From Hyphomicrobiaceae bacterium UBA7697 (lineage in GTDB: Bacteria > Pseudomonadota > Alphaproteobacteria > Rhizobiales > Methyloligellaceae): DNA of 64,000 nucleotides. Positions within the stretch are counted from its first letter, which is position 1, and every line of letters begins with the position of its first letter. The notes under the pieces were generated by a model. That model searched no databases. It saw nothing but the letters and a program-made list of their open reading frames with translations, and was not told the origin of the DNA. Where the stretch lies: positions 201-64,200 of the forward strand of contig DLGJ01000001.1 of assembly GCA_002482645.1 (NCBI GenBank). The letters run 5' to 3'. A program made the translations under genes and the position numbers. This document shows positions 28,684-39,065 of this stretch, piece after piece.

Positions 28684-31500
28684 TCAGGGTTGTCCGGCGG
28701 AACCGGAAGGAGACGGCGCCGGTTTGCCGGCCGCCGCGCCTTCGAGACTGGCCGCTACGGCGTCGAGCGCGGCATCCGCCTTGTCGCCATCGGGGCCGCC
28801 GGCCTGCGCGAGATCTGGACGGCCGCCGCCGCCCTTGCCGCCAAGCGCCGCCGCGCCCGCCCGCACCAGATCGACCGCGTTGTAACGATCGGTCAAATCG
28901 CCCGTGACACCGACAACGAGACCGCCCTTCCCGTCCGGCGCCGTGTTCGCGATCGCCACCACGCCCGACTTCACCTTTGCCTTGGCGTCATCGGCCAATG
29001 CTTTCAGGTCGTTGTTGGGAAGGCCGGAAACGCGCAAGGGCAGATAGGACGTTCCGCCGACGGTCAGGATCTTGCCGTCGTCGCCGCCGGATGCCGTGCC
29101 GCCGCCGAGCGCGGCCTTCTTGCGTAGATCCGCCAGTTCCCGGTCGAGCTTGCGGCGCTCCTCCACGATCGCCGTCAGGCGCGCAAGCATCTCGTCGGGC
29201 GCGACTTTGAGAATCTCGGCCGCCTCGCGTACCCGCGCGTCCTGCGTCGCGAGATACGCGCGCGCGGCCTCGCCGGTCAGCGCTTCGACCCGCCGCACAC
29301 CGGCGGCCACGGCGCTTTCGCCGACGATCCTGAGGAGCCCGATATCGCCCGTGCGCCGGACATGCGTGCCCCCGCACAGCTCGATGGAATAGGCGTGTCC
29401 CGCCTTCTCGCTTTCCGGCGTCACGCCCATCGATACGACACGGACTTCCTCGCCGTATTTCTCGCCGAACAGCGCGAGCGCGCCCCGCTCGATCGCCTCG
29501 TCCGGCGTCATCAGATGCGTTTCGACCGCGCCATTCTGCAGGATCATCTCGTTGGCCATGTCTTCGACGGCCTTGATCTCATCGGCGGTTATGGGCTTTG
29601 GATGAGAGAAGTCGAAGCGCAGGCGTCCCGGCTCCACAAGCGAGCCCTTCTGCGCCACATGAGTCCCCAGCACCTGCCGCAAGGCTTCGTGCAAGAGATG
29701 CGTCGCCGAATGATGCGCGCGCGTGGCGGTACGGCGCGCGTGGTCGACGGTCAGCGTGACCGTCTCGCCCCTCAGCAGCTTGCCCGCCTCGACAACCCCG
29801 TCATGCAGGAACAGGCCATGGAGCTTCTTCTGGGTATCGAACACCGCGAACACGGTTCCGTCCGCCATGGCGAGCGTTCCCCGGTCGCCGACTTGGCCGC
29901 CGGATTCCGCGTAGAAAGGAGTCTGATTCACGATGACGATGCCACGGTCGCCCTTTTCGAGCTTATCGACGCGCGCCCCGTCCTTGACCAGCGCGACGAT
30001 CTCGCCGGAAGCGGTCTCCGCCTCGTAGCCGAGAAACTCCGTGGCCCCGAGATCCTCCTTGAGTTCGTACCAAAGCCCTTCCGTGGCCGCCTCGCCCGAA
30101 CCGGACCACGACTTGCGTGCTTCGGCACGCTGCCGCTCCATGGACGCGGCGAAGCCGGATTCGTCCACACCGATGCCTTTGACCTTCAGCGCGTCCTCGG
30201 TGAGATCGTAAGGAAACCCGTAAGTGTCGTAGAGCTTGAACGCGATCTCGCCAGGCAGCGTATCGCCGGCGGCGAGCCCTTCGACCGCCTCGTCGAGCAG
30301 GCGCAAGCCCCGGTCGAGAGTCTCGCGGAACCTCGTCTCTTCCAGCTTCAAGGTCTCGTCGATCAGCTTCTCGCCGCGCTGGAGCTCCGGATAGGCGCGG
30401 CCCATCTCGCCGACAAGCGCCGGAACGAGGCGATGCAGCAGCGGCTCCTTCGCCCCAAGGAGATGGGCGTGGCGCATCGCCCGCCGCATGATGCGGCGAA
30501 GCACATAACCACGGCCTTCGTTGGAAGGCAGCACGCCGTCCGCGATCAGGAACGACGAAGCCCGCAAATGATCGGCGATGATCCGGTGGCTCGGCGCCTC
30601 GTCCCCGGCCGCCGGCACGCCGGTGAGATCCACGGACGCCGCGATCAGCCTCTTGAACAGGTCGATCTCGTAATTGTCGTGGGTGCCTTGCATGACCGCG
30701 GCGATGCGCTCGAGGCCCATCCCGGTATCGATCGAAGGCCGCGGAAGGTCGATCCGCGTCCCGTCGTCGCGCTGCTCGTATTGCATGAATACGAGGTTCC
30801 AGATCTCGACGAAGCGATCGCCGTCTTGATCGGGACTGCCCGGCGGACCGCCCGGCAGATGCGCGCCGTGATCGTAAAAAATCTCGGAACACGGTCCGCA
30901 AGGCCCGGTATCGCCCATGGACCAAAAATTATCGGACCCAGCGATCCGTAGAATTTTGTCGTCGCCAAAGCCGGAAATCTTTCTCCACAGCTCGGCGGCT
31001 TCGTCGTCGTCCCTATAGACCGTGACGAGAAGCTTCTCCTCCGGCAACGCCAGAATCTTCGTCAGGAACGACCAGGCAAGCTCGATCGCCCGCTCCTTGA
31101 AGTAATCTCCGAACGAGAAATTGCCGAGCATCTCGAAAAACGTGTGGTGCCGCGCGGTGTAGCCCACATTGTCGAGGTCGTTGTGCTTGCCGCCCGCGCG
31201 CACGCATTTCTGGGACGATGCCGCCCGCAAGGCGCGCGGCTTCTCCTGGCCGGTGAACACGTTCTTGAACGGAACCATGCCGGCATTGGTGAACATCAAT
31301 GTCGGGTCGTGCCGCGGCACGAGCGGCGCGGACGGTTCCACCACATGGTCCGCGTCGGCGAAGAACCCGAGAAAGGCCGAGCGCAACTCATTGGCCCGCG
31401 ACGGCGCCTCAGGTCCAGCTCCGGCATGAGCGCGCCTCGATGCCTTCCCGTTCGCTGTGGTAGCCCCAGACTTGGCAGCATTCATGGGCGTCAGAGCCAT
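28684..31500 (-). CDS. alaS: alanine--tRNA ligase
   Basis: AlaRS charges tRNA-Ala and edits mischarged Ser/Gly. The catalytic core begins near [19 protein letters not shown], with [12 protein letters not shown] for ATP binding. The editing domain has the zinc ligands HHSATHLLH and [15 protein letters not shown]-terminal glycine-rich C-Ala domain follows, with [16 protein letters not shown]. The start is uncertain: ATG 31500 (938 residues) or ATG 31485 (933) are both likely, and the frame is open to 31602. All versions have an N-terminal extension of about 40 polar residues compared with a standard AlaRS of about 880. Confidence 0.95.
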   Translation of the reverse strand: MALTPMNAAKSGATTANGKASRRAHAGAGPEAPSRANELRSAFLGFFADADHVVEPSAPLVPRHDPTLMFTNAGMVPFKNVFTGQEKPRALRAASSQKCVRAGGKHNDLDNVGYTARHHTFFEMLGNFSFGDYFKERAIELAWSFLTKILALPEEKLLVTVYRDDDEAAELWRKISGFGDDKILRIAGSDNFWSMGDTGPCGPCSEIFYDHGAHLPGGPPGSPDQDGDRFVEIWNLVFMQYEQRDDGTRIDLPRPSIDTGMGLERIAAVMQGTHDNYEIDLFKRLIAASVDLTGVPAAGDEAPSHRIIADHLRASSFLIADGVLPSNEGRGYVLRRIMRRAMRHAHLLGAKEPLLHRLVPALVGEMGRAYPELQRGEKLIDETLKLEETRFRETLDRGLRLLDEAVEGLAAGDTLPGEIAFKLYDTYGFPYDLTEDALKVKGIGVDESGFAASMERQRAEARKSWSGSGEAATEGLWYELKEDLGATEFLGYEAETASGEIVALVKDGARVDKLEKGDRGIVIVNQTPFYAESGGQVGDRGTLAMADGTVFAVFDTQKKLHGLFLHDGVVEAGKLLRGETVTLTVDHARRTATRAHHSATHLLHEALRQVLGTHVAQKGSLVEPGRLRFDFSHPKPITADEIKAVEDMANEMILQNGAVETHLMTPDEAIERGALALFGEKYGEEVRVVSMGVTPESEKAGHAYSIELCGGTHVRRTGDIGLLRIVGESAVAAGVRRVEALTGEAARAYLATQDARVREAAEILKVAPDEMLARLTAIVEERRKLDRELADLRKKAALGGGTASGGDDGKILTVGGTSYLPLRVSGLPNNDLKALADDAKAKVKSGVVAIANTAPDGKGGLVVGVTGDLTDRYNAVDLVRAGAAALGGKGGGGRPDLAQAGGPDGDKADAALDAVAASLEGAAAGKPAPSPSGSAGQP

Positions 31501-31854
31501 TCCTTCGATGTCCGGGTCCCTAAGGACGGCCGGACTCCAACGAGACAGCCGAACCCTAGCCGATTCGGCCCATCCGGCAGCACATCCGCATCGTTCCGGC
31601 AAACGCCAGCGAGCCCGATGGCGAAGGCAGACATACGGTCAGACCAATTCGCTGTCCAGCAGTCCCGACATGACGGGGCGTCCCGCCACAACGAGACACC
31701 CCTCGATATGCAATGGAGTCGCAATTCTCGTCCCCGCCGCCCGGCCCGGAGACCAAAGCGGTTCAGAGCCCAATGCGGCCGCGGGACCAAACCGCCACCA
31801 AGATGCCCACGACACGGTAGCCAAAAAAAGTCTCTCGGCGCCCGTACCGCCCAA
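31501..31854. other. intergenic region between recA and alaS
   Basis: These 354 bases follow the recA stop and precede alaS on the same (minus) strand. A run of seven T on the minus strand (A-run at 31826-31832) lies near a weak GC hairpin just after recA and may be a poor terminator. I see no convincing alaS promoter or small gene. A 99-codon open frame here has composition unlike neighbouring proteins. Confidence 0.35.
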
Positions 31855-33000
31855 TCAGCCGCGCTTGCTCTTGCGGCCGCCTCCGGCGATCGAAGTCACC
31901 GTCTCTTCGTCCGCAGCCGAATCTGCGTCACCGTCATCTTCGTCCATGTCATCGCCGTCGAGAATCCGATTGGCGAGAAGTCCGGCGCTTTGCCGGATGG
32001 CCTGCTCGATCCGCTCGGCCATCTCCGGATGCTCTTTCAAATAGGTCTTCGCGTTTTCACGCCCCTGGCCGATCCGCTCGCTGTCATAGGAAAACCAGGA
32101 CCCCGACTTCTCGACAATCCCGGCCTTCACGCCGAGGTCGATCAGTTCGCCCATCTTGGAAACGCCTTCGCCATACATGATGTCGAACTCGACCTGTTTG
32201 AAGGGCGGAGCCACCTTGTTCTTGACGACTTTGATGCGGGTCTGGTTGCCGACCACCTCGTCCCGCTCCTTGATGGCGCCGATACGGCGAATATCCAGGC
32301 GCACCGAGGCGTAGAATTTCAGCGCGTTACCGCCGCTCGTAGTCTCGGGCGATCCGAACATCACCCCGATCTTCATGCGGATCTGATTGATGAAGATGAC
32401 CATGCAGCGGGATTTGGAAATCGAACCGGTGAGCTTGCGCAGGGCCTGGCTCATGAGGCGCGCCTGAAGGCCCGGCAGGGAATCGCCCATCTCGCCTTCA
32501 AGCTCGGCCTTCGGCGTCAGCGCCGCCACCGAATCCACGACGAGAACGTCGATCGCGCCCGAACGCACGAGCGTGTCGGCGATTTCGAGCGCCTGCTCGC
32601 CCGTGTCGGGCTGGGAAATCAGGACGTTCTCAAGATCGACGCCGAGCTTCTTGGCGTAGACCGTATCGAGCGCATGCTCGGCGTCCACGAAGGCGCAAAC
32701 GCCGCCCTTCTTCTGGGCTTCCGCAACCACGTGGAGCGCCAACGTCGTCTTGCCCGAAGACTCCGGTCCGTAAATTTCGACGACGCGGCCGCGCGGGAGG
32801 CCGCCAATGCCAAGGGCGATATCGAGCCCCAAAGAGCCGGTTGGAATGGCTTCCACTTCCACCGCCGTCTCGTTCTGGCCGAGCCGCATGATGGAGCCTT
32901 TGCCGCACGAGCGTTCGATCTGGGAGATCGCCGCTTCCAGCGCCTTTTCCTTGTCCATTTCCCCTCCTGCCTCAACCAGGCGCAGCGCGGCGTTCGACAT
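31855..33000 (-). CDS. recA: recombinase RecA
   Basis: RecA (381 residues) carries out strand exchange and drives LexA self-cleavage. The ATP site is GPESSGKTT, and the DNA-binding L1 and L2 region includes [10 protein letters not shown] and [17 protein letters not shown]. The N-terminal helix starts with [15 protein letters not shown]. It ends in an acidic tail, [12 protein letters not shown], then a short basic tip. A LexA-type SOS box overlaps its promoter about 150 bases upstream. Confidence 0.98.
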   Translation of the reverse strand: MSNAALRLVEAGGEMDKEKALEAAISQIERSCGKGSIMRLGQNETAVEVEAIPTGSLGLDIALGIGGLPRGRVVEIYGPESSGKTTLALHVVAEAQKKGGVCAFVDAEHALDTVYAKKLGVDLENVLISQPDTGEQALEIADTLVRSGAIDVLVVDSVAALTPKAELEGEMGDSLPGLQARLMSQALRKLTGSISKSRCMVIFINQIRMKIGVMFGSPETTSGGNALKFYASVRLDIRRIGAIKERDEVVGNQTRIKVVKNKVAPPFKQVEFDIMYGEGVSKMGELIDLGVKAGIVEKSGSWFSYDSERIGQGRENAKTYLKEHPEMAERIEQAIRQSAGLLANRILDGDDMDEDDGDADSAADEETVTSIAGGGRKSKRG

Positions 33001-33129
33001 CGACGAATCTCCTTATTTCACAGCCCTAGGGCTTGCGTAAATGGCGGTGCCCGGCTCCCCCAGCTCTCGTCCACATCCGAAGCGGTCCTTGGAGATCGAG
33101 AGTGGAGCGCTACGAGACCTCAGGCAAAA

Positions 33130-33165
33130 AATGTACGCGGTTTGTTCTATGTTCGCAAGATGTTC
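33130..33165 (-). promoter_or_regulatory. recA promoter with alphaproteobacterial LexA (SOS) box
   Basis: Read on the minus strand, GAAC-N7-GAAC (33165-33151) is the direct-repeat LexA box of alphaproteobacteria. It overlaps a -35-like TTGCGA (33158-33153), which is followed after exactly 17 bases by a -10-like TACATT (33135-33130). A third GAAC (33147-33144) continues on the same strand. LexA bound here would block RNA polymerase, giving damage-inducible recA with a 5' untranslated leader of roughly 120 bases. Confidence 0.88.
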
Positions 33166-33287
33166 TTTTTTGCGAATGGGGCTATTCCGCGGTTCTGGGC
33201 CGGTGATGTCGAGACGGTCCGAATAGCGCTTCGTGCGCCTTCGTGAATCGCTATGATTGGTGGAACGGATCGAGGGACCCCTCACGC

Positions 33288-34403
33288 ATGAGCAGCGACG
33301 TCAAGAAGAGTGCCCTGCAAGACAAGGTCTTTATCGCCTTGCTGGTCGCGGTCTCGGTCGCCTTTGCATGGATCCTCCTGCCCTTCTACAGCGCGGTCCT
33401 GTGGGCGGTGATCCTGGCGACGGTGTTCGTTCCCGTCCAGCGCTGGTTCCGCCGGCGCCTGCCCGGCAGCCGCAATCTCGCGGCGTTTCTGACGCTTCTC
33501 GTCATCGTCGGCATCGTATTGATCCCGCTCGCCTTCACCATGGCCTCCATCGTGAGCGAAGCGACCACGCTCTACGGGAACATCCAATCGGGCGACGTCA
33601 ATCTCGGGCAGATCCTGCAGCGCTTTCTGAATACGCTGCCGAGCTGGGCGGCCGACTTCCTGGCGCATTTCGGCGTGACGGACGTCGAGGACGTGCAGAA
33701 GCGCGTGATCGCGCTGCTCGCCGAAGGCAGCCAGTTCTTCGCGACGCAAGCTGTCCTGGTGGGACAAGGAACGGCGAATGCGCTCCTCAGGCTCTCCATC
33801 ATGCTCTACCTGTTGTTCTTTCTGCTGCGGGACGGCGGCGTGCTGGCGCGTGGCGTCATCCGCGCGGTCCCGCTGGCCGGCGAGTACAAGAACGCGCTGT
33901 TCGAGAAGTTCGCCGTGGTCGTGCGCGCCATGGTCAAGGGCACGATCCTGGTGGCAATCGTGCAAGGATTCCTCGGTGGGCTGATCTTCTGGGTGCTGGG
34001 CATCCACGCGCCGGTCCTGTGGGGTGTGGTCATGGCCTTCCTCGCGCTGCTTCCGGCGGTCGGTGCTTCGATCGTCTGGTTGCCCGTCGCGCTCTATCTG
34101 CTGGCGACCGGCGCGATCGCGAAAGGCCTCGTGCTCATCGCTTTCGGGGCCGGCGTCATCGGCCTCGTCGACAATCTGATGCGGCCCTATCTGGTGGGCA
34201 AGGATACCGCCCTGCCCGACTATGTCGTCCTGATTTCGACCCTGGGCGGCATCGCCGTACTCGGTCTCAATGGGCTCGTGGTGGGCCCTCTGATCGCGGC
34301 CATGTTCATCGCCGTATGGGACATCGCGGCGCGCGGCAACGGCGCGGACGGCGACGGCGCCGAGCCGGCGCACGCCGCCAAGGACCCGTCGCGGCCGGCC
34401 TGA
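33288..34403 (+). CDS. AI-2E family transporter (PF01594 type permease)
   Basis: A 371-residue membrane protein of the AI-2E/PerM/YdiK family, with about eight helices. The characteristic paired N-terminal helices (FIALLVAVSVAFAWILLPF and the next) precede a large soluble loop. The C-terminal half holds LLPAVGASIVWLPVALYL and GLNGLVVGPLIAAMF. I chose the start at 33288 because of GAGGGA upstream; another in-frame ATG lies at 33243. Family members export diverse small molecules or act as Na+/H+ antiporters, so the name does not prove quorum-signal transport. Confidence 0.88.
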   Translation: MSSDVKKSALQDKVFIALLVAVSVAFAWILLPFYSAVLWAVILATVFVPVQRWFRRRLPGSRNLAAFLTLLVIVGIVLIPLAFTMASIVSEATTLYGNIQSGDVNLGQILQRFLNTLPSWAADFLAHFGVTDVEDVQKRVIALLAEGSQFFATQAVLVGQGTANALLRLSIMLYLLFFLLRDGGVLARGVIRAVPLAGEYKNALFEKFAVVVRAMVKGTILVAIVQGFLGGLIFWVLGIHAPVLWGVVMAFLALLPAVGASIVWLPVALYLLATGAIAKGLVLIAFGAGVIGLVDNLMRPYLVGKDTALPDYVVLISTLGGIAVLGLNGLVVGPLIAAMFIAVWDIAARGNGADGDGAEPAHAAKDPSRPA

Positions 34404-34591
34404 AAACGCGTTTCAGCCTGGAATCCTCGGGGAAAGATACCAACAGCATCCTTTTCATAGTTGAAGACAAAGCCGTGCGAATCGGCCATGCCTCAAAGGG
34501 TATGAAGAGCCGAAACGGGCTTGGACGGCGCAGACAGGCCCATAAGGTCCCGTGAATTCGAGAGCCGTCCTTCTCTTAGGAGCGCTACGCA

Positions 34592-34882
34592 ATGCTGACA
34601 AAAACCGCACTCATTCAAACGATTGCCGACCAGCTCGATATGACGAAGAAGGACGTGAAAGACGTTCTCGAGACCTTGGCCACGGTTGGCTACAAGGAAA
34701 TGAAGAAGAACGGCGAATTCATGCTGCCGGGCTTCGCCAAGTTCGTGGTGGTCAAGAAGCCGGCCGTGAAGGCCCGCAAGGGCATCAATCCCTTCACCAA
34801 GGAGCCGACGGTCTTCAAGGCGAAGCCGGCCCGCAAGGTGATCAAGGCGCGTCCGGTGAAGGCCGCCAAGGACGCGGTCTAA
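34592..34882 (+). CDS. HU family DNA-binding protein
   Basis: A 96-residue HU/IHF-fold protein with the N-terminal helices MLTKTALIQTIADQ and VKDVLETLATVG and the DNA-bending arm VKARKGINPFTKEP. The C-terminal tail is longer than in standard HU (about 90 residues) and basic (KAKPARKVIKARPVKAAK), resembling short histone-like tails. It should bind DNA without sequence specificity and shape the nucleoid. A strong intrinsic terminator follows 33 bases after the stop. Confidence 0.92.
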   Translation: MLTKTALIQTIADQLDMTKKDVKDVLETLATVGYKEMKKNGEFMLPGFAKFVVVKKPAVKARKGINPFTKEPTVFKAKPARKVIKARPVKAAKDAV

Positions 34883-34914
34883 GACCCGCCAAATCGTCTC
34901 CCGATCTTAGAGAT

Positions 34915-34945
34915 GCGCCGTCCAGCCGGGCGGCGCGTTTCTTTT
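34915..34945 (+). terminator. intrinsic terminator after the HU gene
   Basis: GCGCCGTCC (34915-34923) pairs with GGGCGGCGC (34928-34936) around an AGCC loop, a nine-pair stem with one G-U pair, followed by GTTTCTTTT. It ends the HU transcript and faces the converging autotransporter gene 34 bases further on. Confidence 0.85.
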
Positions 34946-34978
34946 GGGCGAACCCGCCCCATCGGCGGAATGCCGCCG

Positions 34979-37900
34979 TCAGAACAGCCAGGTCATGCGG
35001 CCCTTGACGGCGTTGTCGGTGATCTCGTCGGCGTATTGGCCGGAATAGGACACGCCCGCCGAGAGCCGGTCGCTCAGGGCGAAGTCCAGGCCCGCGTCCA
35101 GCAAGGCCGAATCCTCGGCGAGCGGAACGCCGGTCACGCTGAACCCGGTTCCGGTGGCGGCGAAGGCAAGGTTCGCCCCCGGCGTCACGTCGTTGAAGGC
35201 GTGAAGCCAGGCCGCCTCGATATGCGGGGTCACCTGCATGTTTCCCCACATCATGGTTTTGGCGAGGCGCAAACCCACCGTGGTGTAGCCCACGTCCTGG
35301 TCGGGATTGGCGCCCCGCAACGAGGCTTGCGGTCCACCCCGCTCCTTGAACCTATCCGTGTCGAGACTGACGAAGGCGAGACCCGCGAACGGCTCGAGTT
35401 CGATGCCGCCGGCCTCGGTCGGATAGGCCACCTCGCCGAAGAGCTGGCCCGTGGTGGCGTCGTAGTTCGCCGTCTGACGCTCGTAGAAGTTCGGGAACAC
35501 CACCGCGCGGGAGGTTTCGATCTCGCTCCAGGCCCATAGGCCGCCGCCGCGCAACGCGAAACCTTCCACCTTGCCGCCGGCATACCCGCCGAGATGATAA
35601 GTGCTCACATTGGCGCTGCTATATCGGTCCTTCACGCTGACATCGGAGAAGGACGCGCCCGTGGCGACACCAACCCGCCAGGTATCGCCGACGGACGCGT
35701 CCATGCCCGAGATGAAGCCGCCCAGGTCCCGATCCGCGCTCGCGGCATTTTTATTGCCGCTGAAATCGCCCCATGCCCCGAACGCTTGCGTCCAAAAGGC
35801 GAGCGGCTGCGACGCAGGATCGGCGAGCGGCCCATCTTGGTAAAGCGAAGCATCGCCGAGTAACATGGCCCCGCTGTCATAGCCCGCCGCTTGACTTGCG
35901 ACTTGCGGGCCGCTGGCGGCGAGCGCCGAACCTCTGTGGCTCGCCTGCATCAAGCGGCCGAGCACGGCGTTCCGCGCGTAGCGGCTGTCGTCGACGAGCG
36001 TGCTCGCGACCGTGGCATGCACTTCGCCGGACAGAGAGTCGAACGCTTGGCGGGCGCCCTCCTCCGTCTGCGTCAAGACCGACAGGAACAGCGGATTGTC
36101 CGTCGGAAGCGGGTCCAGGGCCTCGGCCACGCCGCATTGGTTTCTGGTGTCGGCGACCGAACAGAAGCTGAGATACGTGACGCCGCTGGTGCCGCCGGTG
36201 CCGCCGGTGCCACCGCCACTGCCCGAACCGGATCCGCCGCCGGACCCGCTGCCGCTGCTCGTGATCGGGACGACAGTGCGGAGCAGGGTCAACTCAACAT
36301 CGTTGCCGTCGCCCCCGTCATACACGACCGTCGGCGTGAGAAAGGCATAGTTGGTGACGATCGAGCCGAACTTGCCGACCACCGCGTCGGACCCGTCGTT
36401 CTCGATGATCGTGTAGTTCGTGCGCGTCTTGTAGCTGCCTTTCTGGGCCAGCACGCGTAGCGTCGCGCCGGTGAGGTTCACCGTGCCGTTGACGATCGCC
36501 CTATCGTTTTCCCCGGCCGCGTTGACTTCGACCTCGTAGACCGTACCGCGGCGGAGGGTGAAGTCACCGTTGATCGTCATCGCGCCGATCGAGTTGCCGA
36601 GGGAGATCGTGCCGCCATTCGAGATCAGCTCGCCGAACGTCCCGGACCCTTTCAACGTACCGCCGTTGAGGGTGAAGGCGTACGGCGTGGCGCCGGAGAA
36701 ACTCCAGGTCCCGCTGTCGACTTGGAAGATCTCGAACTCCTGGAACTGCTTCGTCCTGTCGCCGGTGTCGATGTCGTCCAGATCGAACTTGCCATGGCCC
36801 TCACCGCCAAAGGCCAAGGTGTCCGTACCGGGACCGGCGAGAACCTTGCCGTTGACGGCAGCGGTTGGATGCAGCTCCATCCGGTCGTTGAACGCATTGC
36901 TCGCGCTCCGGTCGAATTTCGCGGCGCCGCCCGCGCCACCGTTCAGCGTCCCGCCCACGACGAGATTGGTCGGACCGCCCGACGTCTCGATGGCGAAGTC
37001 GCCCGATTTCGTGCCGGTGCTCGTCACGACACTTCCTTGGCCGAAATTGAGATTGATCGGGCCGCCGCCATGGCGGACATAGACGCCATCCGTCGTGCCG
37101 GAAATCCGGCCGGTCGAATTCAGCGTTACGGCATCCGGGCCGCTGGTATTGGCGTAGACGCCATACCCATTAAGACCCTCCACCGCGCCGGCGATGTCGA
37201 GGTTGAGCGGCCCCGTTCCATTGTGAACGGCCTTCAAGCCGGTGGTGGCGCCGCGAACGCTCGACCCGCTTCGTGCCGTGATCGTCGACATGGTCCCGCT
37301 ATTGGTGGCCGAAATGCCGTTGGCGGCGGTCCCCTCCACGCTTCCCCCGATATCGAGAGTCAGCGTTCCGCTGCCCGCATTGTTCGCCGAGATGCCCGTT
37401 CGTCCGTTCACCGCGGTTCCCGCGGCAGTCGAGATCGAAAGATCCGTGCCGGCCGTGTTGGACGCCCGGATGCCCGAGCCGCTGGTTCCGGTAACGTCCC
37501 CGCCGGCATCGATCGTCAGTTTGCCCGCGCCGTAATTCGTGGCGGCAATGCCGTTTCGCCCGCCAGTCACGGCATCCTTGGCCGCGACCGAAAGATCGGT
37601 GCCGTAGTTCGTCGCGGTGATGCCGTTGGCATTGGTGCCGGTGACCGTCCCGCCAGTGTCGATGCTCAGCGCACCGGCGCCCGCGTTGACGGCGCTGATC
37701 CCGGCCCCGCCAAGGACGGAGCCCATCGTTTGCACGGTGAGCGGGCCTGTTCCGTGATTGACGGCGGTGATCCCCGTCTTCTTCGCCGTCACGGGCCCTT
37801 TGCCGACGATCGTCAGGCTAGTGGAATTTGCATTCTCGTTGACGGCTTGGATGCCGTGAGTCCCTTGCCCGTCGACCGCGCCTTCGGTCTCGATCCTCGT

Positions 37901-38695
37901 CGACCCGATCCCGTAGTTCGTGGCCTTGATGCCCGTGGTCCCGCCCGAGACGTCATCGGCGGCGTCGATCGAAAGATCGGTGCCGTAGTTCGTCGCCGAG
38001 ATACCGTTGGCCTTCGTACCCGTGACCGTTCCATGCGCATCCACGGCAAGCGCGCCGGAGCCGCGATTCATGGCGTTTATGCCGGTTTCGCCGCTGACGC
38101 CGCTGCCGGTGTCGATGGTCAGCGGGCCGGAACCGTAGTTCGTGGCACTAATGCCCGTACCCTTGGCCGCCACGGTCTCTTTCGTGACGATTGAAAGAGC
38201 TCCCGCATTCGCATTTCTGTTGAGCGCCTGGATCGCATTGCCGCTCGTCCCCTCGACCGTGCCGAGGGCGTCGACGCTCAACGCACCCGTTCCGTTGTTG
38301 GTGGCGTCGATCCCGGTGGCGCCGATCAGCGAACCGTTCGTGCCGATGTCGATGCCGCCGGGCGTGACACCGTCATTGCCCTTCGACACGACGGATAATG
38401 CACTCTTCGACGCCGACGAAAGAGACGACGCGTTGCCGTCGGTATAGGAGACCTGCCCCTTGCCGGAGATCGAAAGCGCGGTCTTGTTAGTCTCCGAGAC
38501 GCTGAATCCTGGGAGGGTCGCGACGGACGCATTGTCGGCGGCGACGGACTGCGCCGGGTTGCCGCTTCCGGAGCATTCGAAGGCCGGGGCTGTGCCGGAG
38601 CAGCCGGCCTGCGCGGCCGGGGCACCTCCGGCAAGCGTGCCGACAGCCGCGACGGACGACAGCAGCCATGGCCACCGTGCAGACCGCGTACGCAT
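34979..38695 (-). CDS. type V autotransporter with a repetitive passenger domain
   Basis: A 1238-residue outer-membrane autotransporter. A signal peptide ends near APAAQA. The passenger (about 30-830) is built from 30-36-residue repeats of the form GI-ATNYG-G-LTID-GG-VTGT, especially dense at 120-560 (nt 38338-37018), as expected for a right-handed beta-helix. A Ser/Gly-rich linker of about 40 residues follows. The C-terminal roughly 290 residues are an autotransporter beta-barrel ending in Phe (MTWLF), the usual sorting signal. It has AGGGGG seven bases before its ATG. The passenger has no obvious protease or lipase motif, so an adhesin-like surface role is likely. Confidence 0.9.
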   Translation of the reverse strand: MRTRSARWPWLLSSVAAVGTLAGGAPAAQAGCSGTAPAFECSGSGNPAQSVAADNASVATLPGFSVSETNKTALSISGKGQVSYTDGNASSLSSASKSALSVVSKGNDGVTPGGIDIGTNGSLIGATGIDATNNGTGALSVDALGTVEGTSGNAIQALNRNANAGALSIVTKETVAAKGTGISATNYGSGPLTIDTGSGVSGETGINAMNRGSGALAVDAHGTVTGTKANGISATNYGTDLSIDAADDVSGGTTGIKATNYGIGSTRIETEGAVDGQGTHGIQAVNENANSTSLTIVGKGPVTAKKTGITAVNHGTGPLTVQTMGSVLGGAGISAVNAGAGALSIDTGGTVTGTNANGITATNYGTDLSVAAKDAVTGGRNGIAATNYGAGKLTIDAGGDVTGTSGSGIRASNTAGTDLSISTAAGTAVNGRTGISANNAGSGTLTLDIGGSVEGTAANGISATNSGTMSTITARSGSSVRGATTGLKAVHNGTGPLNLDIAGAVEGLNGYGVYANTSGPDAVTLNSTGRISGTTDGVYVRHGGGPINLNFGQGSVVTSTGTKSGDFAIETSGGPTNLVVGGTLNGGAGGAAKFDRSASNAFNDRMELHPTAAVNGKVLAGPGTDTLAFGGEGHGKFDLDDIDTGDRTKQFQEFEIFQVDSGTWSFSGATPYAFTLNGGTLKGSGTFGELISNGGTISLGNSIGAMTINGDFTLRRGTVYEVEVNAAGENDRAIVNGTVNLTGATLRVLAQKGSYKTRTNYTIIENDGSDAVVGKFGSIVTNYAFLTPTVVYDGGDGNDVELTLLRTVVPITSSGSGSGGGSGSGSGGGTGGTGGTSGVTYLSFCSVADTRNQCGVAEALDPLPTDNPLFLSVLTQTEEGARQAFDSLSGEVHATVASTLVDDSRYARNAVLGRLMQASHRGSALAASGPQVASQAAGYDSGAMLLGDASLYQDGPLADPASQPLAFWTQAFGAWGDFSGNKNAASADRDLGGFISGMDASVGDTWRVGVATGASFSDVSVKDRYSSANVSTYHLGGYAGGKVEGFALRGGGLWAWSEIETSRAVVFPNFYERQTANYDATTGQLFGEVAYPTEAGGIELEPFAGLAFVSLDTDRFKERGGPQASLRGANPDQDVGYTTVGLRLAKTMMWGNMQVTPHIEAAWLHAFNDVTPGANLAFAATGTGFSVTGVPLAEDSALLDAGLDFALSDRLSAGVSYSGQYADEITDNAVKGRMTWLF
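37018..38338 (-). repeat. passenger-domain coding repeats of the autotransporter
   Basis: This stretch encodes imperfect units of about 30-36 residues. Examples within 20 residues each are NGISATNYGTDLSIDA, NGITATNYGTDLSVAA and TGISATNYGSGPLTID. The DNA copies also stay similar: two blocks near 37600 and 37990 share most bases, which suggests recent duplication or gene conversion and makes copy number likely to vary. Confidence 0.75.
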
Positions 38696-39065
38696 GTTTT
38701 CCCCCTAGCCCCGCGGCCCAAACCAGAGCTTCGTTCCGCTTTGAAAAAAATTTTAGAGATCGCCGCGCCAAACGCGAGGATGGTCTCCGTTCGTCCTGAA
38801 CGGTTCGGCAAAGGCCGTCTCAGATCGGCACAGATGGATGCGCGCCGGGTCGTCGTCGGTGATGCTCGCCAGCGGAGGTTTTCCGGTAAGGGCGGTCCGC
38901 ACTAGGTAAACTGAGCGCGACAGGCTAGGACTTTGGCGTGGTGAGCTGGGACTTGGACGTGATGGGTTTGGTCTTGGACGTCATGGGTTCGGATTTGGAC
39001 GTGATGGGTTCGGATTTGAACGCGACAAGCTGGAACCGGCCGAGAGAATTTAGGGGGCGAGGCAC
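38696..39065. other. divergent region between the autotransporter and DUF4915 genes
   Basis: These 370 bases hold the autotransporter ribosome-binding site at the left end and a 21-bp tandem array at the right end (annotated separately). The middle part (38770-38910) shows no recognisable promoter hexamers, terminator or gene. Confidence 0.4.
38911..39036 (+). repeat. six-copy 21-bp tandem array upstream of the DUF4915 gene
   Basis: Six units of exactly 21 bp run from 38911 to 39036. The three central units (38953, 38974, 38995) are near identical, of the form TTGGACGTGATGGGTTCGGA plus T. The outer units (38911, 38932, 39016) form a second, related variant (TTGAACGCGACAAGCTGGAA plus C). The array keeps one frame open from after a TAG at 38926 to a TGA at 39067-39069, which overlaps the start codon of the next gene. 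Confidence 0.85.

Noticed and set aside
31491..31790. 99-codon gene between recA and alaS on the minus strand
   Set aside because: Overlaps the alaS start region, is rich in Arg, Cys and Trp, and has no ribosome-binding site or recognisable motif.
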